Translations under genes and position numbers: made by a program | Shown here: piece after piece, positions 54,032-63,366 of the stretch | How the letters are laid out: every line of letters starts with the position of its first letter | Numbering within the stretch: the first letter of the stretch is position 1 | NCBI RefSeq assembly: GCF_001188955.3 | Contig: NZ_JPRF03000033.1 | Span: 23,572 to 87,571, forward strand | Reading direction: 5' to 3' | DNA from: Kitasatospora aureofaciens | Lineage (GTDB): Bacteria > Actinomycetota > Actinomycetes > Streptomycetales > Streptomycetaceae | Length of the DNA stretch: 64,000 nt | The notes under the pieces: model-generated | Told to the model about the DNA's origin: nothing | Databases searched by the model: none | The model's input: the letters and a program-made list of their open reading frames with translations, nothing else

Positions 54032-54333
54032 TCACCGGCCGGTAGCACCACCCGACCCGACCCCCGCCGGGGCGGCGCCCCCAGGGCCCGTCCCGGCGGT
54101 GTCCGTTTCCGCCCGGTTCCCCGCCTCCCCGGGCCGCGTTCCGGGCGTGTTTCCGGACTGTTTCAAGATCGATAACCCTCCGGTCCACCTGCCGTGACCA
54201 CTGTCATACGCACGACTGATGACGTAGCCTCTCGACCGTGCATAGGGTTCCCCAAAGCTCGGTGAAGCCGCTGGCGGCGCACCCCGGCGTCGGCCCGGTG
54301 CAACCGAACTCACCTGGTGGGGAGGGTCACCGC
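54032..54333 (+). other. Intergenic region with a promoter for the HTH gene
   Basis: No gene is seen. TGTCAT (54202-54207) and TAGCCT (54225-54230), 17 nt apart, form a promoter whose start would fall at an in-frame GTG at 54238. This would allow a longer leaderless form of the next protein, but the ATG at 54334 has GGGGAGGG and matches a normal start. Confidence 0.45.
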
Positions 54334-55356
54334 ATGGCCGCACAGCAACCTCAGGACGCCGCGCGGCTGCGGCTGGTCGGATCGCGTACGGAGCGACCCG
54401 ATCCACCCGTGCCCGCGCCGTCCCCCAACCCGGCCCCCGCGCCGTCCGCCGGTCGCCCCGCGCCGGCCGGCGGCTTCGCGGACGCCCTGCACCTGGCCAT
54501 CGAGGCCAGTGGCCTCAGCCTGGACCGGATCCGCGCGGCGCTCGCCCAACGGGGCGTCAGGGTCAGCGTCACGACACTGAGTTACTGGCGCCGCGGCCGC
54601 AGCCAGCCCGAGCGGGCCAGCTCCCTGCGCGCCGTCCACCTGCTGGAGGAACTGCTCGGCCTGCCGCACAGCGCGCTCTCCTCGCTGCTCGGCCCGCCGC
54701 GCCCGCGCGGCCGCTGGGCCGCCGCCGCCAACACCCTCCACCTCGGACTGGAGGACGTCTGGCCGGGTGAGCAGGAGATCGCCGCGATCTTCGCCGAGCT
54801 GGACGCCCCGCCGGCCGGCGAACTGGAGCGGCTCAGCATCCACGACTCGTACTACGTGGACGCCGAGCGGCGCGGCAACCTGCTGCGGATGCGCCAGGTG
54901 GTGCGCGCCACGGTCGGCGGCGTCGGCCGCTGCATGGTCGTGCACAAGGCCGACGAGGAGGCCACCGGCTGCCCCGAGATCACCTCGGTCCGGCACGGCC
55001 GGCTGGGCAGGGTCCGCCGCCGCGCGGACACCGGGCTGACCGTCGCCGAGCTGATGCTGGACCGCCCCCTCGGGCTCGGCGACAGCACGGTCTTCGAGTA
55101 CGAGGTGGAGATCCCGCCGGGCGGCCCGACCATGGAGTACAGCCGCCGCTTCGCCACTCCGGTGCGCGAGTACGTGCTCCAGGTGCACTTCGACCCGGCG
55201 GCCGTCCCGGCGCACTGCGAGCGCTACGACCGCGAACCGGGAGCCGACGTCGACCACCGCCGCGAACAGCTGTGGATCGGCGCCTCGGCGAGCGCCCACG
55301 TCCTGGCCCCGGACCAGCAGCCGGGCCACATCGGCATCCGCTGGGAGTGGGCCTGA
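54334..55356 (+). CDS. XRE-type HTH protein of unknown function
   Basis: This 340-aa protein has an Ala/Pro-rich stretch followed by an HTH of lambda type (about 45-95: FADALHLAIEASGLSLDRIRAALAQRGVRVSVTTLSYWRRGRSQPERASS). A C-terminal beta-rich region (EVEIPPGGPTMEYSRRFATPVREYVLQVHF) looks like a sensor or binding domain. It appears conserved in streptomycetes but I cannot name it. ATG 54334 is the best start; GTG 54238 is an alternative. Confidence 0.75.
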   Translation: MAAQQPQDAARLRLVGSRTERPDPPVPAPSPNPAPAPSAGRPAPAGGFADALHLAIEASGLSLDRIRAALAQRGVRVSVTTLSYWRRGRSQPERASSLRAVHLLEELLGLPHSALSSLLGPPRPRGRWAAAANTLHLGLEDVWPGEQEIAAIFAELDAPPAGELERLSIHDSYYVDAERRGNLLRMRQVVRATVGGVGRCMVVHKADEEATGCPEITSVRHGRLGRVRRRADTGLTVAELMLDRPLGLGDSTVFEYEVEIPPGGPTMEYSRRFATPVREYVLQVHFDPAAVPAHCERYDREPGADVDHRREQLWIGASASAHVLAPDQQPGHIGIRWEWA

Positions 55357-55369
55357 CGTTCACCGCCCC

Positions 55370-55403
55370 GAGCCCCGCCGGACCATCAGGTCCGGCGGGG
55401 CTC
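55370..55403 (+). terminator. Terminator of the HTH gene
   Basis: A 15-bp stem (55370-55384 with 55389-55403) with an ATCA loop, 14 nt after the stop. Confidence 0.85.
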
Positions 55404-55443
55404 CCGCATTTCCAGACCTAACCACTTCAAGCCGCTACATCGG

Positions 55444-55489
55444 TTGACGCTCCATCACCTAACCCTTAATCTCATTAACACCGGTTAGG
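55444..55489 (+). promoter_or_regulatory. Promoter with nested inverted-repeat operator
   Basis: TTGACG (55444-55449) and TAATCT (55467-55472) with a 17-nt spacer form a good promoter. The -10 lies inside nested repeats: CCTAACC (55458-55464) with GGTTAGG (55483-55489), and TTAAT (55466-55470) with ATTAA (55474-55478). A dimeric repressor of the VOC/PNPOx pair would fit, but its gene is not obvious nearby. Confidence 0.65.
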
Positions 55490-55531
55490 CAGGAGCCTCG
55501 CCGGAAGCCCCAGCCCCGGGAGTGACCAGGC

Positions 55532-56002
55532 ATGTCCAGCACCACCCTGCTCCGCACCCTTCAGACCGGCCACGTGGGCCTGAACGTCACCGACCTGAAC
55601 CGCTCGATCGACTTCTACCGCACCGTCCTCGGCCTCCAGCTCACCCACGAGGGCACCGACCCCGAACGCCGCTACGCCATGCTCGGCCGGGACGGCCGCC
55701 TGGTGATCACGCTCTGGCAGCAGAGCACCGGCGCCTTCTCCACCGGAACCCCGGGCCTGCACCACCTCTCCTTCGAGGTGGAGAGCCTCGGCGAGGTCCG
55801 CGCCACCGAGAACCTCCTGCGCGAGCTGGGCGCCGAGTTCGCCTACGACGGCGTGGTCCCGCACGGCGAGGGCTCCGCCTCCGGCGGCATCTTCTTCAGC
55901 GACCCGGACGGCATCCGACTGGAGATCTACACCCGCGCCGGCGTGGACGAGACCCCCGCCGAGGCCCCCACCACCGGCGCCCCGACCTGCGGTTTCTTCT
56001 AA
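55532..56002 (+). CDS. VOC-family dioxygenase/glyoxalase-like protein
   Basis: This 156-aa protein has TGHVGLNVTDLNRSIDFYRTVLGLQLT, LHHLSFEVESLGEVRATENLL and FFSDPDGIRLEIYT, the two-unit VOC fold with the His and Glu metal ligands. It is followed 12 nt later by a PNPOx-like gene, so they form an operon under the promoter at 55444-55489. The substrate is unknown. Confidence 0.92.
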   Translation: MSSTTLLRTLQTGHVGLNVTDLNRSIDFYRTVLGLQLTHEGTDPERRYAMLGRDGRLVITLWQQSTGAFSTGTPGLHHLSFEVESLGEVRATENLLRELGAEFAYDGVVPHGEGSASGGIFFSDPDGIRLEIYTRAGVDETPAEAPTTGAPTCGFF

Positions 56003-56014
56003 GCGGAGCACACC

Positions 56015-56926
56015 ATGACGACCACCGGCACGCCCTACCACTCCGGTGAGCGGACCGCCCAGGCCCGCGCCGGCGTGACCGACCGGGCCGACCACGCCGG
56101 CCGGTCGATCCGCAGCACCGTCCCGGCGGTGGCCGCCCGCTTCCTGACCGAGCGCCGCATGCTGGTGGTCGGCGCCGCCGACCCGGACGGCCGGATCTGG
56201 GCCACCCAGCTGTCCGGCCCGGCCGGCTTCCTCCAGGCCGCGGACGAACGCACCATGACGGTCGCCGCCCGACCGGCCGGGGCCGACCCGCTGGCCGAGG
56301 CCCTGGCCCGCCCGGCGCAGATCGGCACCATCGCCCTGGACCCGGCCGGCCGCCGCCGGATGCGGCTCAACGGCCGCTCGGCCCCGGACGGCCGGGGCGG
56401 GCTGACGGTCCACGCCGAGGAGGTGGTGTCCAACTGCCCGAAGTACATCCAGCGCCGCACCCCGCTGGACCGCCCGGGCGCCGGCTCGCCCCGCACGGTC
56501 TCCGAGGGCCCGGCCCTGTCCACCGCGCAGCGGCTCGCGGTGAACACCTCGGACACCTTCTTCATCGCGACCGCCGGCCCGGACGGCAGGGTGGACGCCT
56601 CCCACCGCGGCGGCTTCCCCGGCTTCCTGCAGGCCGTCGCGCCCGACACCGTGCGCTGGCCCGAGTACCGCGGCAACGCGATGTTCATGACCCTCGGGAA
56701 CCTCGAACTGGACCCACGGGCCGGCCTGCTGCTGCCCGACTGGGAGACCGGCGGCGCCCTGCTGATCACCGGAGAGGCCCGCACCGACTGGTCCGAGGAG
56801 GCCCGGCAGGCCGCCCCGGGCGCCGAGCGGATGGTCGAACTGACCGTCACCGGCGTCCGCGAACTCGCCGACGCCACCCCGCTCACCTGGACCGACCCCG
56901 AGTACTCTCCCGCCAATCCGCACTGA
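56015..56926 (+). CDS. Pyridoxamine 5'-phosphate oxidase-like flavin protein
   Basis: This 303-aa protein has two split-barrel halves: FLTERRMLVVGAADPDGRIWATQLSGPAGFLQAAD and SDTFFIATAGPDGRVDASHRGGFPGFLQAV, with a Cys in VVSNCPKYIQRR. It is a double PNPOx-fold, FMN- or F420-binding type, of unknown substrate. Joined with the VOC gene it may act on a small toxic or aromatic compound. The start ATG 56015 has GGAGC upstream. Confidence 0.87.
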   Translation: MTTTGTPYHSGERTAQARAGVTDRADHAGRSIRSTVPAVAARFLTERRMLVVGAADPDGRIWATQLSGPAGFLQAADERTMTVAARPAGADPLAEALARPAQIGTIALDPAGRRRMRLNGRSAPDGRGGLTVHAEEVVSNCPKYIQRRTPLDRPGAGSPRTVSEGPALSTAQRLAVNTSDTFFIATAGPDGRVDASHRGGFPGFLQAVAPDTVRWPEYRGNAMFMTLGNLELDPRAGLLLPDWETGGALLITGEARTDWSEEARQAAPGAERMVELTVTGVRELADATPLTWTDPEYSPANPH

Positions 56927-56949
56927 TCGCCCGCGCCCCTACCCGCGGC

Positions 56950-57699
56950 TCACCGCTTCCCCGACATCCAGTGGAAGAGCCCCATCGCCACACTCGTCGC
57001 CAGATTGAAGCTGGACACCCCCGGCTGCATCGGCACCGCGACCAACTGGTCGGCCCGCGCCCTCAGCTCCGCCGACACCCCGTGCCGCTCCGTCCCGAAG
57101 GCGAGCAGCGCGTCGTCCGGGAACGGCAGGTCCCGGATGTCCGCCCCCTCCGGATCCAGCACGTACAGCGGCCCGGCCGGCAGCTCCGACAGCGCCACCC
57201 GCTCCACGGCCGTGGCGAAGTGCAGCCCCGCGCTGCCCCGCAGCACCGTCGGATGCCACGGATCCAGCTCCCCCGTGGTCACCACCCCGGTGGCCCCGAA
57301 CCCGGCCGCCAACCGGATCACCGCCCCCACGTTCCCCAGGTTCCGCGGATTCTCCAGGACCACCACCGGCGCCCGCCGAGGCCGCCGCCCCAGCACCTCC
57401 CGGTTCGCCTCCACCGACGGCCGCTCCGCCAACGCGATCACCCCCGTCGGGTGCAGCCGAGGCGCCAACCCCCGCAACCGCTCCTCCGACACCTCCACCG
57501 CCAGCCCGTCCAACACCCCCACGACATCCGGCGCCAACTCCCCCGCCAACGCCAACAGCGCTCCCCGATCGCCCGTCAGAACCCGCCGAACCGCACCCCC
57601 GAACCGCAGCGCATGCTTCAGCGGATGGAACCCGTCCAGCAGCACCACCCCCGGCTCCTGCTCGACAACCCGCCACGCCCGCACCACCTCGTCATCCAT
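56950..57699 (-). CDS. TrmH/SpoU-family RNA methyltransferase
   Basis: This 249-aa SPOUT methylase has the three motifs VVVLENPRNLGNVGAVIRLAAGFGATGVV, DDALLAFGTERHGVSAEL and VPMQPGVSSFNLATSVAMGLF, with an N-terminal substrate-binding domain. It would 2'-O-methylate rRNA or tRNA. ATG at 57699 has GGGGGG upstream. It is convergent with the PNPOx gene. Confidence 0.93.
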   Translation of the reverse strand: MDDEVVRAWRVVEQEPGVVLLDGFHPLKHALRFGGAVRRVLTGDRGALLALAGELAPDVVGVLDGLAVEVSEERLRGLAPRLHPTGVIALAERPSVEANREVLGRRPRRAPVVVLENPRNLGNVGAVIRLAAGFGATGVVTTGELDPWHPTVLRGSAGLHFATAVERVALSELPAGPLYVLDPEGADIRDLPFPDDALLAFGTERHGVSAELRARADQLVAVPMQPGVSSFNLATSVAMGLFHWMSGKR

Positions 57700-57799
57700 C
57701 CCCCCACTCTCCCACCCGCCCCGGAGCACCCCATCCCACCCTCGTGGGCGCGCGGGCCAAGCCCCGCGCACCCCCACCCCCGTCCCCGACAACAACCCC

Positions 57800-59899
57800 C
57801 TACCGCTCGGAACTCCCCCGAAGCGCCCGCTCCAGATCCCGAAGCGCCACCCCCACCAACCGGGTCCCCGCCCGCACCACGTCCCCCTGCACCCCCACCG
57901 GCAGTCCCGCCTCCAACCGCTCCTGAGCGGCCCGCACCGCCCCGAACTCCACCGGCTGCCCCGTCAGCAACGCCCCCGCCGCCAGCGCCGTGGCCAGCTG
58001 GAGCTCCTCCGCGTACTCCGCCGCCCCCGGCACGGGCTCCGCGTCCGCGCCCGGCAGGTGCGCCTCCAGCAGCAGGGCCGCCCGTCCGAGGTGCCCGACC
58101 GCCGCCCGGGCCCGGTCGATCTGGCGCCGGGTGACCCCGGCCAGCCCGGACTCGTGCCGCCCCGGCTCGGCGTCGGCCCGTTCCATCGCCTGGATGAGTT
58201 CGGAGCGCGCTTCCCGCGAGTCCAGCAGCGCCGACCGGACGACCCGCCCCCGTGGCGTCGCCGGCTGCTCGTAACAGGCGACGACCGCCGCCGCGTACCG
58301 TCCCGCCGCCGCCAGCCACTCGGCGAGCCGCTCCCCGAGCCGGGCGGTCTGCCAGGTGGGGAACAGCGCGTACGTGAGCAGCGCCAGCGATCCGCCGAGC
58401 AGCGTCATCCCCACCCGTTCGAAGGCCGTCTCCAGCGGGTTCCCCTCCTGCAGCCCGAGCAGGAACACCACGTACGCCGAGATCCCGACGGTCGTCAGCG
58501 CGTATCCGGTCCGGAACGCGAGGTAGGCCCCGCCGATGCACAGCACCGCCAGCACGGCCAGCACCCACTCGCCGGGGTGGGCCAGCTGCACGACCAGGGT
58601 GGAGACGGCGACCCCGACGACCGTCCCGACGAGCCGGGCGACGCCCCGGCTGTAGGTCTGGGCGAAGTCAGGCCGCATCACCATCGCGGCGGTCATCGGC
58701 GCCCAGTACCCGTGGTGGAACCCGAACGGCCGGGCCAGCAGATAGGCGACGGTGACCACCCCGGCGAGCCGGACGGCGTGCTGGAAGATCGCCGAACGCG
58801 GGTGCAGTTGCCGCCGTACGGTCCGCAGCGCGACCGGCAGTATCCGGGCGATCGACGGCCTGTGCAGCGCCCCGCCTGTCCCGACCACGGGCGTGGTGAT
58901 GGTGTCGGCGTCGCCCCGGTCCAGTGCGTCCGCCGCCTTGCGAAGCAGCCCGCCGAGCCGCCGGGCCGAGCGCCGGGCGGCTCCCTGCAGCCGCGGGCCC
59001 TCGTCGGGCCGGCCCAGGGTGAGTGCGGGTGCCGAGCGGGGGAGCCGGACGGGGTCGGCGGTGCGGATCGCCCGGGCGAGGGCGTCCATGACCTCGGCGG
59101 CGGCCGCCAGCACCTCGCGGGCCCGGTCGCGTTCCGGCCCCTCCTCGGGAGCGCCCACCTTGGGGTCGGCGAGCGCGGCGAGGGTGGGGCGGATGCGTTC
59201 GGCGATGCCGCGCAGGCCGCGCAGTTCGGGCGGCCGGTGGCGGTCCTGCCAGGGGGTGACGGCGGAGGCGTGCCGGGCGGTCATGAACGGTTCCGGGTCC
59301 ACGTGCGCGGTCGGGTCCTGCCGCAACCGGCGTGCGTAGTCGGCGAGTTCGGCGTAGGTGTCGGCGAGGGCGTCCCGTTGGGCGGTCCAACTCCCAATGG
59401 GCCAGAGGGTGATGACGGCGGCCTGGACGACGCCGCCGAACGCGGCGACCAGCCCGTGGCTGAGCGCGGTGGCCACGCTGACCGGCAGCTGCACGACGAT
59501 CAGCATCACCGAGACGGTGTTGGTGGCGACGACCCCGGCGGTCGGTCCGGTCGCCCAGGCGAGTCCGGCGCCGAAGGCCCACACCGCGAGCAGCACCGGG
59601 AACAGCCCGTACACCCCGACCGCCAGGTAGCCGAGGAAGGAGCTGATGCCGAGCCCGACCCCGGCCGCGACGGCGAGGCTGGCGCGGGGCCGGAAGCTGC
59701 GCTGGAAGGTGGCCGCACCGGCGATGAACGCCCCCATCGCGGCGGAGGTGGCCAGCCGGACCCCGCTGACCGCCAGGATCGGGAACAGCACCGCTGCCAC
59801 GGCGACCGCCCCGCGCAGCGCCCGCTTGGGGTCGGTGAGCGCCCGGTCCAGGGTGAGTCCGGTCCGCGCGGTGTCGCGAAGGGCGGCGAACCAGGACAT
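57800..59899 (-). CDS. FUSC-family aromatic-acid exporter-like membrane protein
   Basis: This 699-aa protein has two sets of about six helices (about 35-185 and 380-520) separated and followed by cytoplasmic helical domains, the FUSC/YccS layout. It includes PFGFHHGYWAPMTAAMVMRPDFAQTYSRGVARLVGTVVG, the best-kept segment of the family. FUSC proteins are linked to export of fusaric and other aromatic acids. It begins MSWFAALRDTARTG. It lies 9 nt from the HTTM gene stop (59909), so it may be the last gene of that transcript. Confidence 0.9.
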   Translation of the reverse strand: MSWFAALRDTARTGLTLDRALTDPKRALRGAVAVAAVLFPILAVSGVRLATSAAMGAFIAGAATFQRSFRPRASLAVAAGVGLGISSFLGYLAVGVYGLFPVLLAVWAFGAGLAWATGPTAGVVATNTVSVMLIVVQLPVSVATALSHGLVAAFGGVVQAAVITLWPIGSWTAQRDALADTYAELADYARRLRQDPTAHVDPEPFMTARHASAVTPWQDRHRPPELRGLRGIAERIRPTLAALADPKVGAPEEGPERDRAREVLAAAAEVMDALARAIRTADPVRLPRSAPALTLGRPDEGPRLQGAARRSARRLGGLLRKAADALDRGDADTITTPVVGTGGALHRPSIARILPVALRTVRRQLHPRSAIFQHAVRLAGVVTVAYLLARPFGFHHGYWAPMTAAMVMRPDFAQTYSRGVARLVGTVVGVAVSTLVVQLAHPGEWVLAVLAVLCIGGAYLAFRTGYALTTVGISAYVVFLLGLQEGNPLETAFERVGMTLLGGSLALLTYALFPTWQTARLGERLAEWLAAAGRYAAAVVACYEQPATPRGRVVRSALLDSREARSELIQAMERADAEPGRHESGLAGVTRRQIDRARAAVGHLGRAALLLEAHLPGADAEPVPGAAEYAEELQLATALAAGALLTGQPVEFGAVRAAQERLEAGLPVGVQGDVVRAGTRLVGVALRDLERALRGSSER

Positions 59900-59908
59900 A
59901 CCGACATC

Positions 59909-61138
59909 CTAGGGTGCTCCCACCAGCCGCCGCCGGAGCCGGCCGAGCCGCTGCGCCGCCCAGAGCAGTGCGCCGGTCGGCAGGAACACCGCGTCGGCCG
60001 CGACCATCGCGAGCGAGAACACCGGCAGCCCGAGCACCACCGCAATCCCCAGGTGCTCGGCCATCATCACCGCCAGCAGCACGTTCTTGACCCGCCGGTT
60101 CATCAGCGTGAACGGGAAGGCGACCTGCAGCGCCACCGTGGCGTACGAGATCAGGAAGACCGGGAGGAGCGCCGAGCCGACCAGTCCGGACAGCGCCGGC
60201 CAGGGGGTGAAGTAGTCCAGGTGCAGCGGGTAGTACAGCGCCGTGCCGTCCTGCCAGCGCGAGCCCTGCACCTTGTACCAGCCGGCCGTGGCGTAGACCA
60301 GCACCACCTCGGTGGCGATCACCAGCATCGCGCAGTTGTGCACCATGTTCGCCAGCGCGTCGAGCACCGCCCGCGGCTCGCCCGCCGGCCGAAGCCGTCC
60401 GAGCAGCCACCAGAACCCGGCCACCGCCCAGAGTCCCCAGAACAGCGGCGCCCAGCCGATGTGCGGGAAGGTCGGGGCCGTCCAGGTCAGGCTGTCGCCG
60501 GAGAAGTCACCGGCCTGACAGATCGCCAGCGCCGCGCCCAGCAGCGCCCAGAGCACCACCCCGCTCCGCCCCGGGCCGACCCTGCGGGCGTCCAGCGACC
60601 ACACCTCGGCGCAGCGGGTGAAGACCAGGTAGACCGCCATCAGGTGGACGACGTTGTCCCCGCCGTCGCCGAGCAGGACGTCGCGGTTCTGCAGCGACAG
60701 CACGGTGACCAGGAACAGCACCGTGCTCGCCCTGGTCCGCCAGCCCAGCAGCACGGCCAGGGCGGCCAGCACGGCCAGGTGGTAGACCAGCTCGAACCAG
60801 AGCCGTCCGCCGAACCAGGGCAGCACGGTGAACGCCCCGTCGTCGGCCAGCAGCCGCTGGGCCAGCTCCATCGACCAGGGCGAGCGGTCGCCGTACAGCA
60901 CCCGCCGGTTGGGCCACTCGCGCAGCAGGTAGGCGAGCCAGACCAGGCCGAAGCCGATCCGCACCACCGCGGCCTGGTGCCGTCCGAGCGCCCGCCCGGT
61001 GAACGTCCCCATCGCCCGTCCGAGGGCCGCCACCGGCCCGCGCGGCGCCACCGGAACGGGCGGCACGACCGGCGGCCCGGGCAGCTGCCGCGGGAACCCC
61101 GGGACCTCAACCGGCTCCACCGCCGACGCCTCGTTCAC
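59909..61138 (-). CDS. HTTM-domain (gamma-carboxylase-like) membrane protein
   Basis: This 409-aa protein has multiple helices and the HTTM pattern GRHQAAVVRIGFGLVWLAYLLREWPNRRVLYGD, with a conserved FWGLWAVAGFWWLL region. It resembles the membrane part of vitamin-K-dependent gamma-carboxylase; the bacterial role is unknown. GTG at 61138 overlaps the upstream stop in GTGA, so it is translationally coupled to the DUF5819 gene. A longer ATG start at 61177 is possible. Confidence 0.85.
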   Translation of the reverse strand: MNEASAVEPVEVPGFPRQLPGPPVVPPVPVAPRGPVAALGRAMGTFTGRALGRHQAAVVRIGFGLVWLAYLLREWPNRRVLYGDRSPWSMELAQRLLADDGAFTVLPWFGGRLWFELVYHLAVLAALAVLLGWRTRASTVLFLVTVLSLQNRDVLLGDGGDNVVHLMAVYLVFTRCAEVWSLDARRVGPGRSGVVLWALLGAALAICQAGDFSGDSLTWTAPTFPHIGWAPLFWGLWAVAGFWWLLGRLRPAGEPRAVLDALANMVHNCAMLVIATEVVLVYATAGWYKVQGSRWQDGTALYYPLHLDYFTPWPALSGLVGSALLPVFLISYATVALQVAFPFTLMNRRVKNVLLAVMMAEHLGIAVVLGLPVFSLAMVAADAVFLPTGALLWAAQRLGRLRRRLVGAP

Positions 61139-61794
61139 CCCAGCCCCCGGTAGTCCTCGTCCCCGACCGGCCACCACGGCAGCTCCCGCACCTTGGGCGC
61201 GGACGGCCCGGTCTCACCGCTCCAGGACGGCGGGGGCACGGTGGCCGTGGTCACCCGGAACTCGATCTCCAGGACGCGCTCGCCCCCCACCTCCCGGCCG
61301 ATCCGCTGCAGCGCGATCCGCTTGAGGTACTGCTCGGCGAGCCTGCCGCGCGAACTGGTGGGCTTCTCGTCCTGCGGGTCGTGCGAGCCGTCGTAGAAGT
61401 CCCAGGCCCGGCGCAGCAGGTTCTGGTCGACGTGGCTGGGCGCCGGGTTGCCCCGGATCGCGGCGATGTCCCGGGCGGTCAGCCCGATCCAGTCCCGGGT
61501 TCGGGTGGCGCCGCCGTCCGCGACGGTGCGCACCCGGGCGTCCAGGCTGACGTTCTGCTGCAGCGGGTTGGGCGCGAACAGCTTCCAGTTCTGCTCGAAC
61601 TCCGGGTACACCACGCCGTCGACCTCGTCCCGGTACTGCCGGGAGAGCACGTTGTCGGGCGCGACGTGCAGGAACACCGCGGCGAGGAACAGCCCGGTGC
61701 CGCTCACCAGCACCGCGGCGGCCAGGCCGAGGACGAGCTGTGCGGGCCCGGACCACACGCGTCCGGGGGCGGCACGGTCCGTGGTACCCGTCAT
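61135..61794 (-). CDS. DUF5819 single-pass membrane protein
   Basis: This 219-aa protein has a membrane helix at about 18-42 and an extracytoplasmic domain with FEQNWKLFAPNPLQQNVSLDARV, typical of DUF5819 proteins that are encoded beside HTTM genes. The WKLFAPNP motif is well kept. It ends WWPVGDEDYRGLG, and its stop overlaps the HTTM GTG start. Confidence 0.85.
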   Translation of the reverse strand: MTGTTDRAAPGRVWSGPAQLVLGLAAAVLVSGTGLFLAAVFLHVAPDNVLSRQYRDEVDGVVYPEFEQNWKLFAPNPLQQNVSLDARVRTVADGGATRTRDWIGLTARDIAAIRGNPAPSHVDQNLLRRAWDFYDGSHDPQDEKPTSSRGRLAEQYLKRIALQRIGREVGGERVLEIEFRVTTATVPPPSWSGETGPSAPKVRELPWWPVGDEDYRGLG

Positions 61795-61903
61795 GGCCTC
61801 CCCGCCCGATCGGCGCGCCGCCGGCCCGCACCGGCGCGTCGCGCGCCCATCCTGCCCTACCCGTCACCGGGCGGGCGCCGCGAGGGGTCGCGGGACGGAG
61901 GCG

Positions 61904-62230
61904 TTACAGGACGAAGGCGGGCTGACCGCTGCTGCTGACCATCGGACGGCCCGCGCCCTCCCAGGCGTACATCCCGCCGTCCACGTTCACCGCGTCCCGG
62001 CCCTGCTGCACCAGGTACTGGACGACCTGGGCGGAGCGGCCGCCGACCCGGCAGAGCACGTACAGCTTCTCGTCCGGCAGCTCGCCGATCCGGGCGATCA
62101 CCTCGCCGATCGGGATGTGCAGCGCGCCGTCCACGTGGCCGGCGTCCCACTCGTCCTGCTCGCGCACGTCCAGCAGGGCGGCGTCGGCCGGTACGGAGGC
62201 GGCGTCGGTGGTGGGGATCTGCGCGAACAT
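61904..62230 (-). CDS. Rhodanese-like domain (possible separate internal start)
   Basis: The 108-aa segment has VLCRVGGRSAQVVQYL with the active-site Cys and begins MFAQIPTTDAASVPADAALLDVREQDEWDAGHVDGALHIPIGE. ATG at 62230 has AGGAGAG 8 nt upstream, as good as any site in the window. This is in the same frame as the J-domain ORF and is listed as the alternative reading. It would carry sulfane sulfur. Confidence 0.7.
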   Translation of the reverse strand: MFAQIPTTDAASVPADAALLDVREQDEWDAGHVDGALHIPIGEVIARIGELPDEKLYVLCRVGGRSAQVVQYLVQQGRDAVNVDGGMYAWEGAGRPMVSSSGQPAFVL

Positions 62231-63088
62231 CGTGGGGCTCTCCTGGGGTCGGTTCGGGTCGGTGCCATTGTGGCCCACCGGGCGGTCAGGGCCGCCGAGC
62301 AGCCGCTCCAGCTCGGCCTGCTGGGCGGCGGCCTTGGCGAGCAGCTCCTCGGCGAGCTGCTCCAGCAGCCGGTCCGGGTCCTGCGGGGCGAGGGCGAGCA
62401 GCTGCCCCATCGGGGTCTGCTCCAGCCGGACCTGCTCGGTGGCGGTCTCGGTGATCTTGGCGGTCAGCCAGTCCAGCCGGCGGCGCAGCCAGCCCAGCCG
62501 GTCGGGGGAGTCGACGGCGGGCGCGGCCTCCGGCGCGGTGGACCACTCGGCGGCCAGGCTCTCCAGCACGGCGGTGTCCCCGTACGCGTAGGCCTCGTTG
62601 ACCCGCACCAGGAAGTCCGCCCGGCGCTGCTTCTCGGCCCCGTCGGTGGTCAGGTCCGGGTGGGCGCGCCGGACCAGCTCGCGGTAGATCCGCTGGGCCT
62701 CCTTGCCGGGACGCACCCGAGCCGGCGCGGCGGGCGGCGGCGCGGCCTCGTCCACGCCCTCGCCGGACTTCTCCCGCACCGAGTCGAACAGCGCGTCCAG
62801 GTCGGGCAGCTCCTCGACCCGCTGCCGCGCCTCGGCGGCCCGGCGCAGGTCCCCGGGGTCCCCGGTCCGGGCCGCGACGGCCTCGGCGACCAGCGCGTCC
62901 AGCTCGTCCAGCCGGGCGTAGAGCGGGCCGAGCAGCTGGTGGTGGATCAGCGCGAAGTTGTCGATCTCGACCCGCAGCGTCTGCACGTCCACGTCCATGC
63001 TGAGCCAGGCGAGCTCGGCCGCGGCGACCCGCTCCTCCAGCTCCTGCTGCTCCGGGTCCGTCCAGCGGACGGGGCTCTGCGCGCTCAC
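61904..63088 (-). CDS. J-domain protein continuous with a rhodanese domain
   Basis: One open frame of 394 codons begins at GTG 63088 (MSAQSPVRWTDPEQQE, GAGG upstream). It has a coiled-coil N-terminal half, then RIYRELVRRAHPDLTTDGAEKQRRADFLVRVNEAYAYGD with the HPD J-domain motif, a helical stretch, a linker (about 270-286) and a rhodanese domain. In other streptomycetes I recall two adjacent genes; here no stop separates them. The rhodanese start ATG at 62230 has its own AGGAG site, so both a fused and a short form could be made. Confidence 0.75.
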   Translation of the reverse strand: MSAQSPVRWTDPEQQELEERVAAAELAWLSMDVDVQTLRVEIDNFALIHHQLLGPLYARLDELDALVAEAVAARTGDPGDLRRAAEARQRVEELPDLDALFDSVREKSGEGVDEAAPPPAAPARVRPGKEAQRIYRELVRRAHPDLTTDGAEKQRRADFLVRVNEAYAYGDTAVLESLAAEWSTAPEAAPAVDSPDRLGWLRRRLDWLTAKITETATEQVRLEQTPMGQLLALAPQDPDRLLEQLAEELLAKAAAQQAELERLLGGPDRPVGHNGTDPNRPQESPTMFAQIPTTDAASVPADAALLDVREQDEWDAGHVDGALHIPIGEVIARIGELPDEKLYVLCRVGGRSAQVVQYLVQQGRDAVNVDGGMYAWEGAGRPMVSSSGQPAFVL

Positions 63089-63366
63089 GGTCTCGCCTCT
63101 GTCTCGTCCGGCCGACTGGGTCCTGCGGAGCCGCCGCGCGGGCGGCCCGGCCTGCCACCCTACCGCCGCGTTCCAAGGCCCCGTCCGGGTGAAGCGGGGG
63201 TACGAACCGGCGCGCGGCGCGTGACACGCAACCGATCCTGATGAATCTCCCCGTTTCGGTGTCGAGTCCGGCCCGGTCCGTGCTTCGCTGGTATCCGCAC
63301 AGCGTGCCTTCCTCCGGAGAGACGGCCGCCTCCAGGCGCGCGGCCAGGCGGGAGCAGACCGAATCC

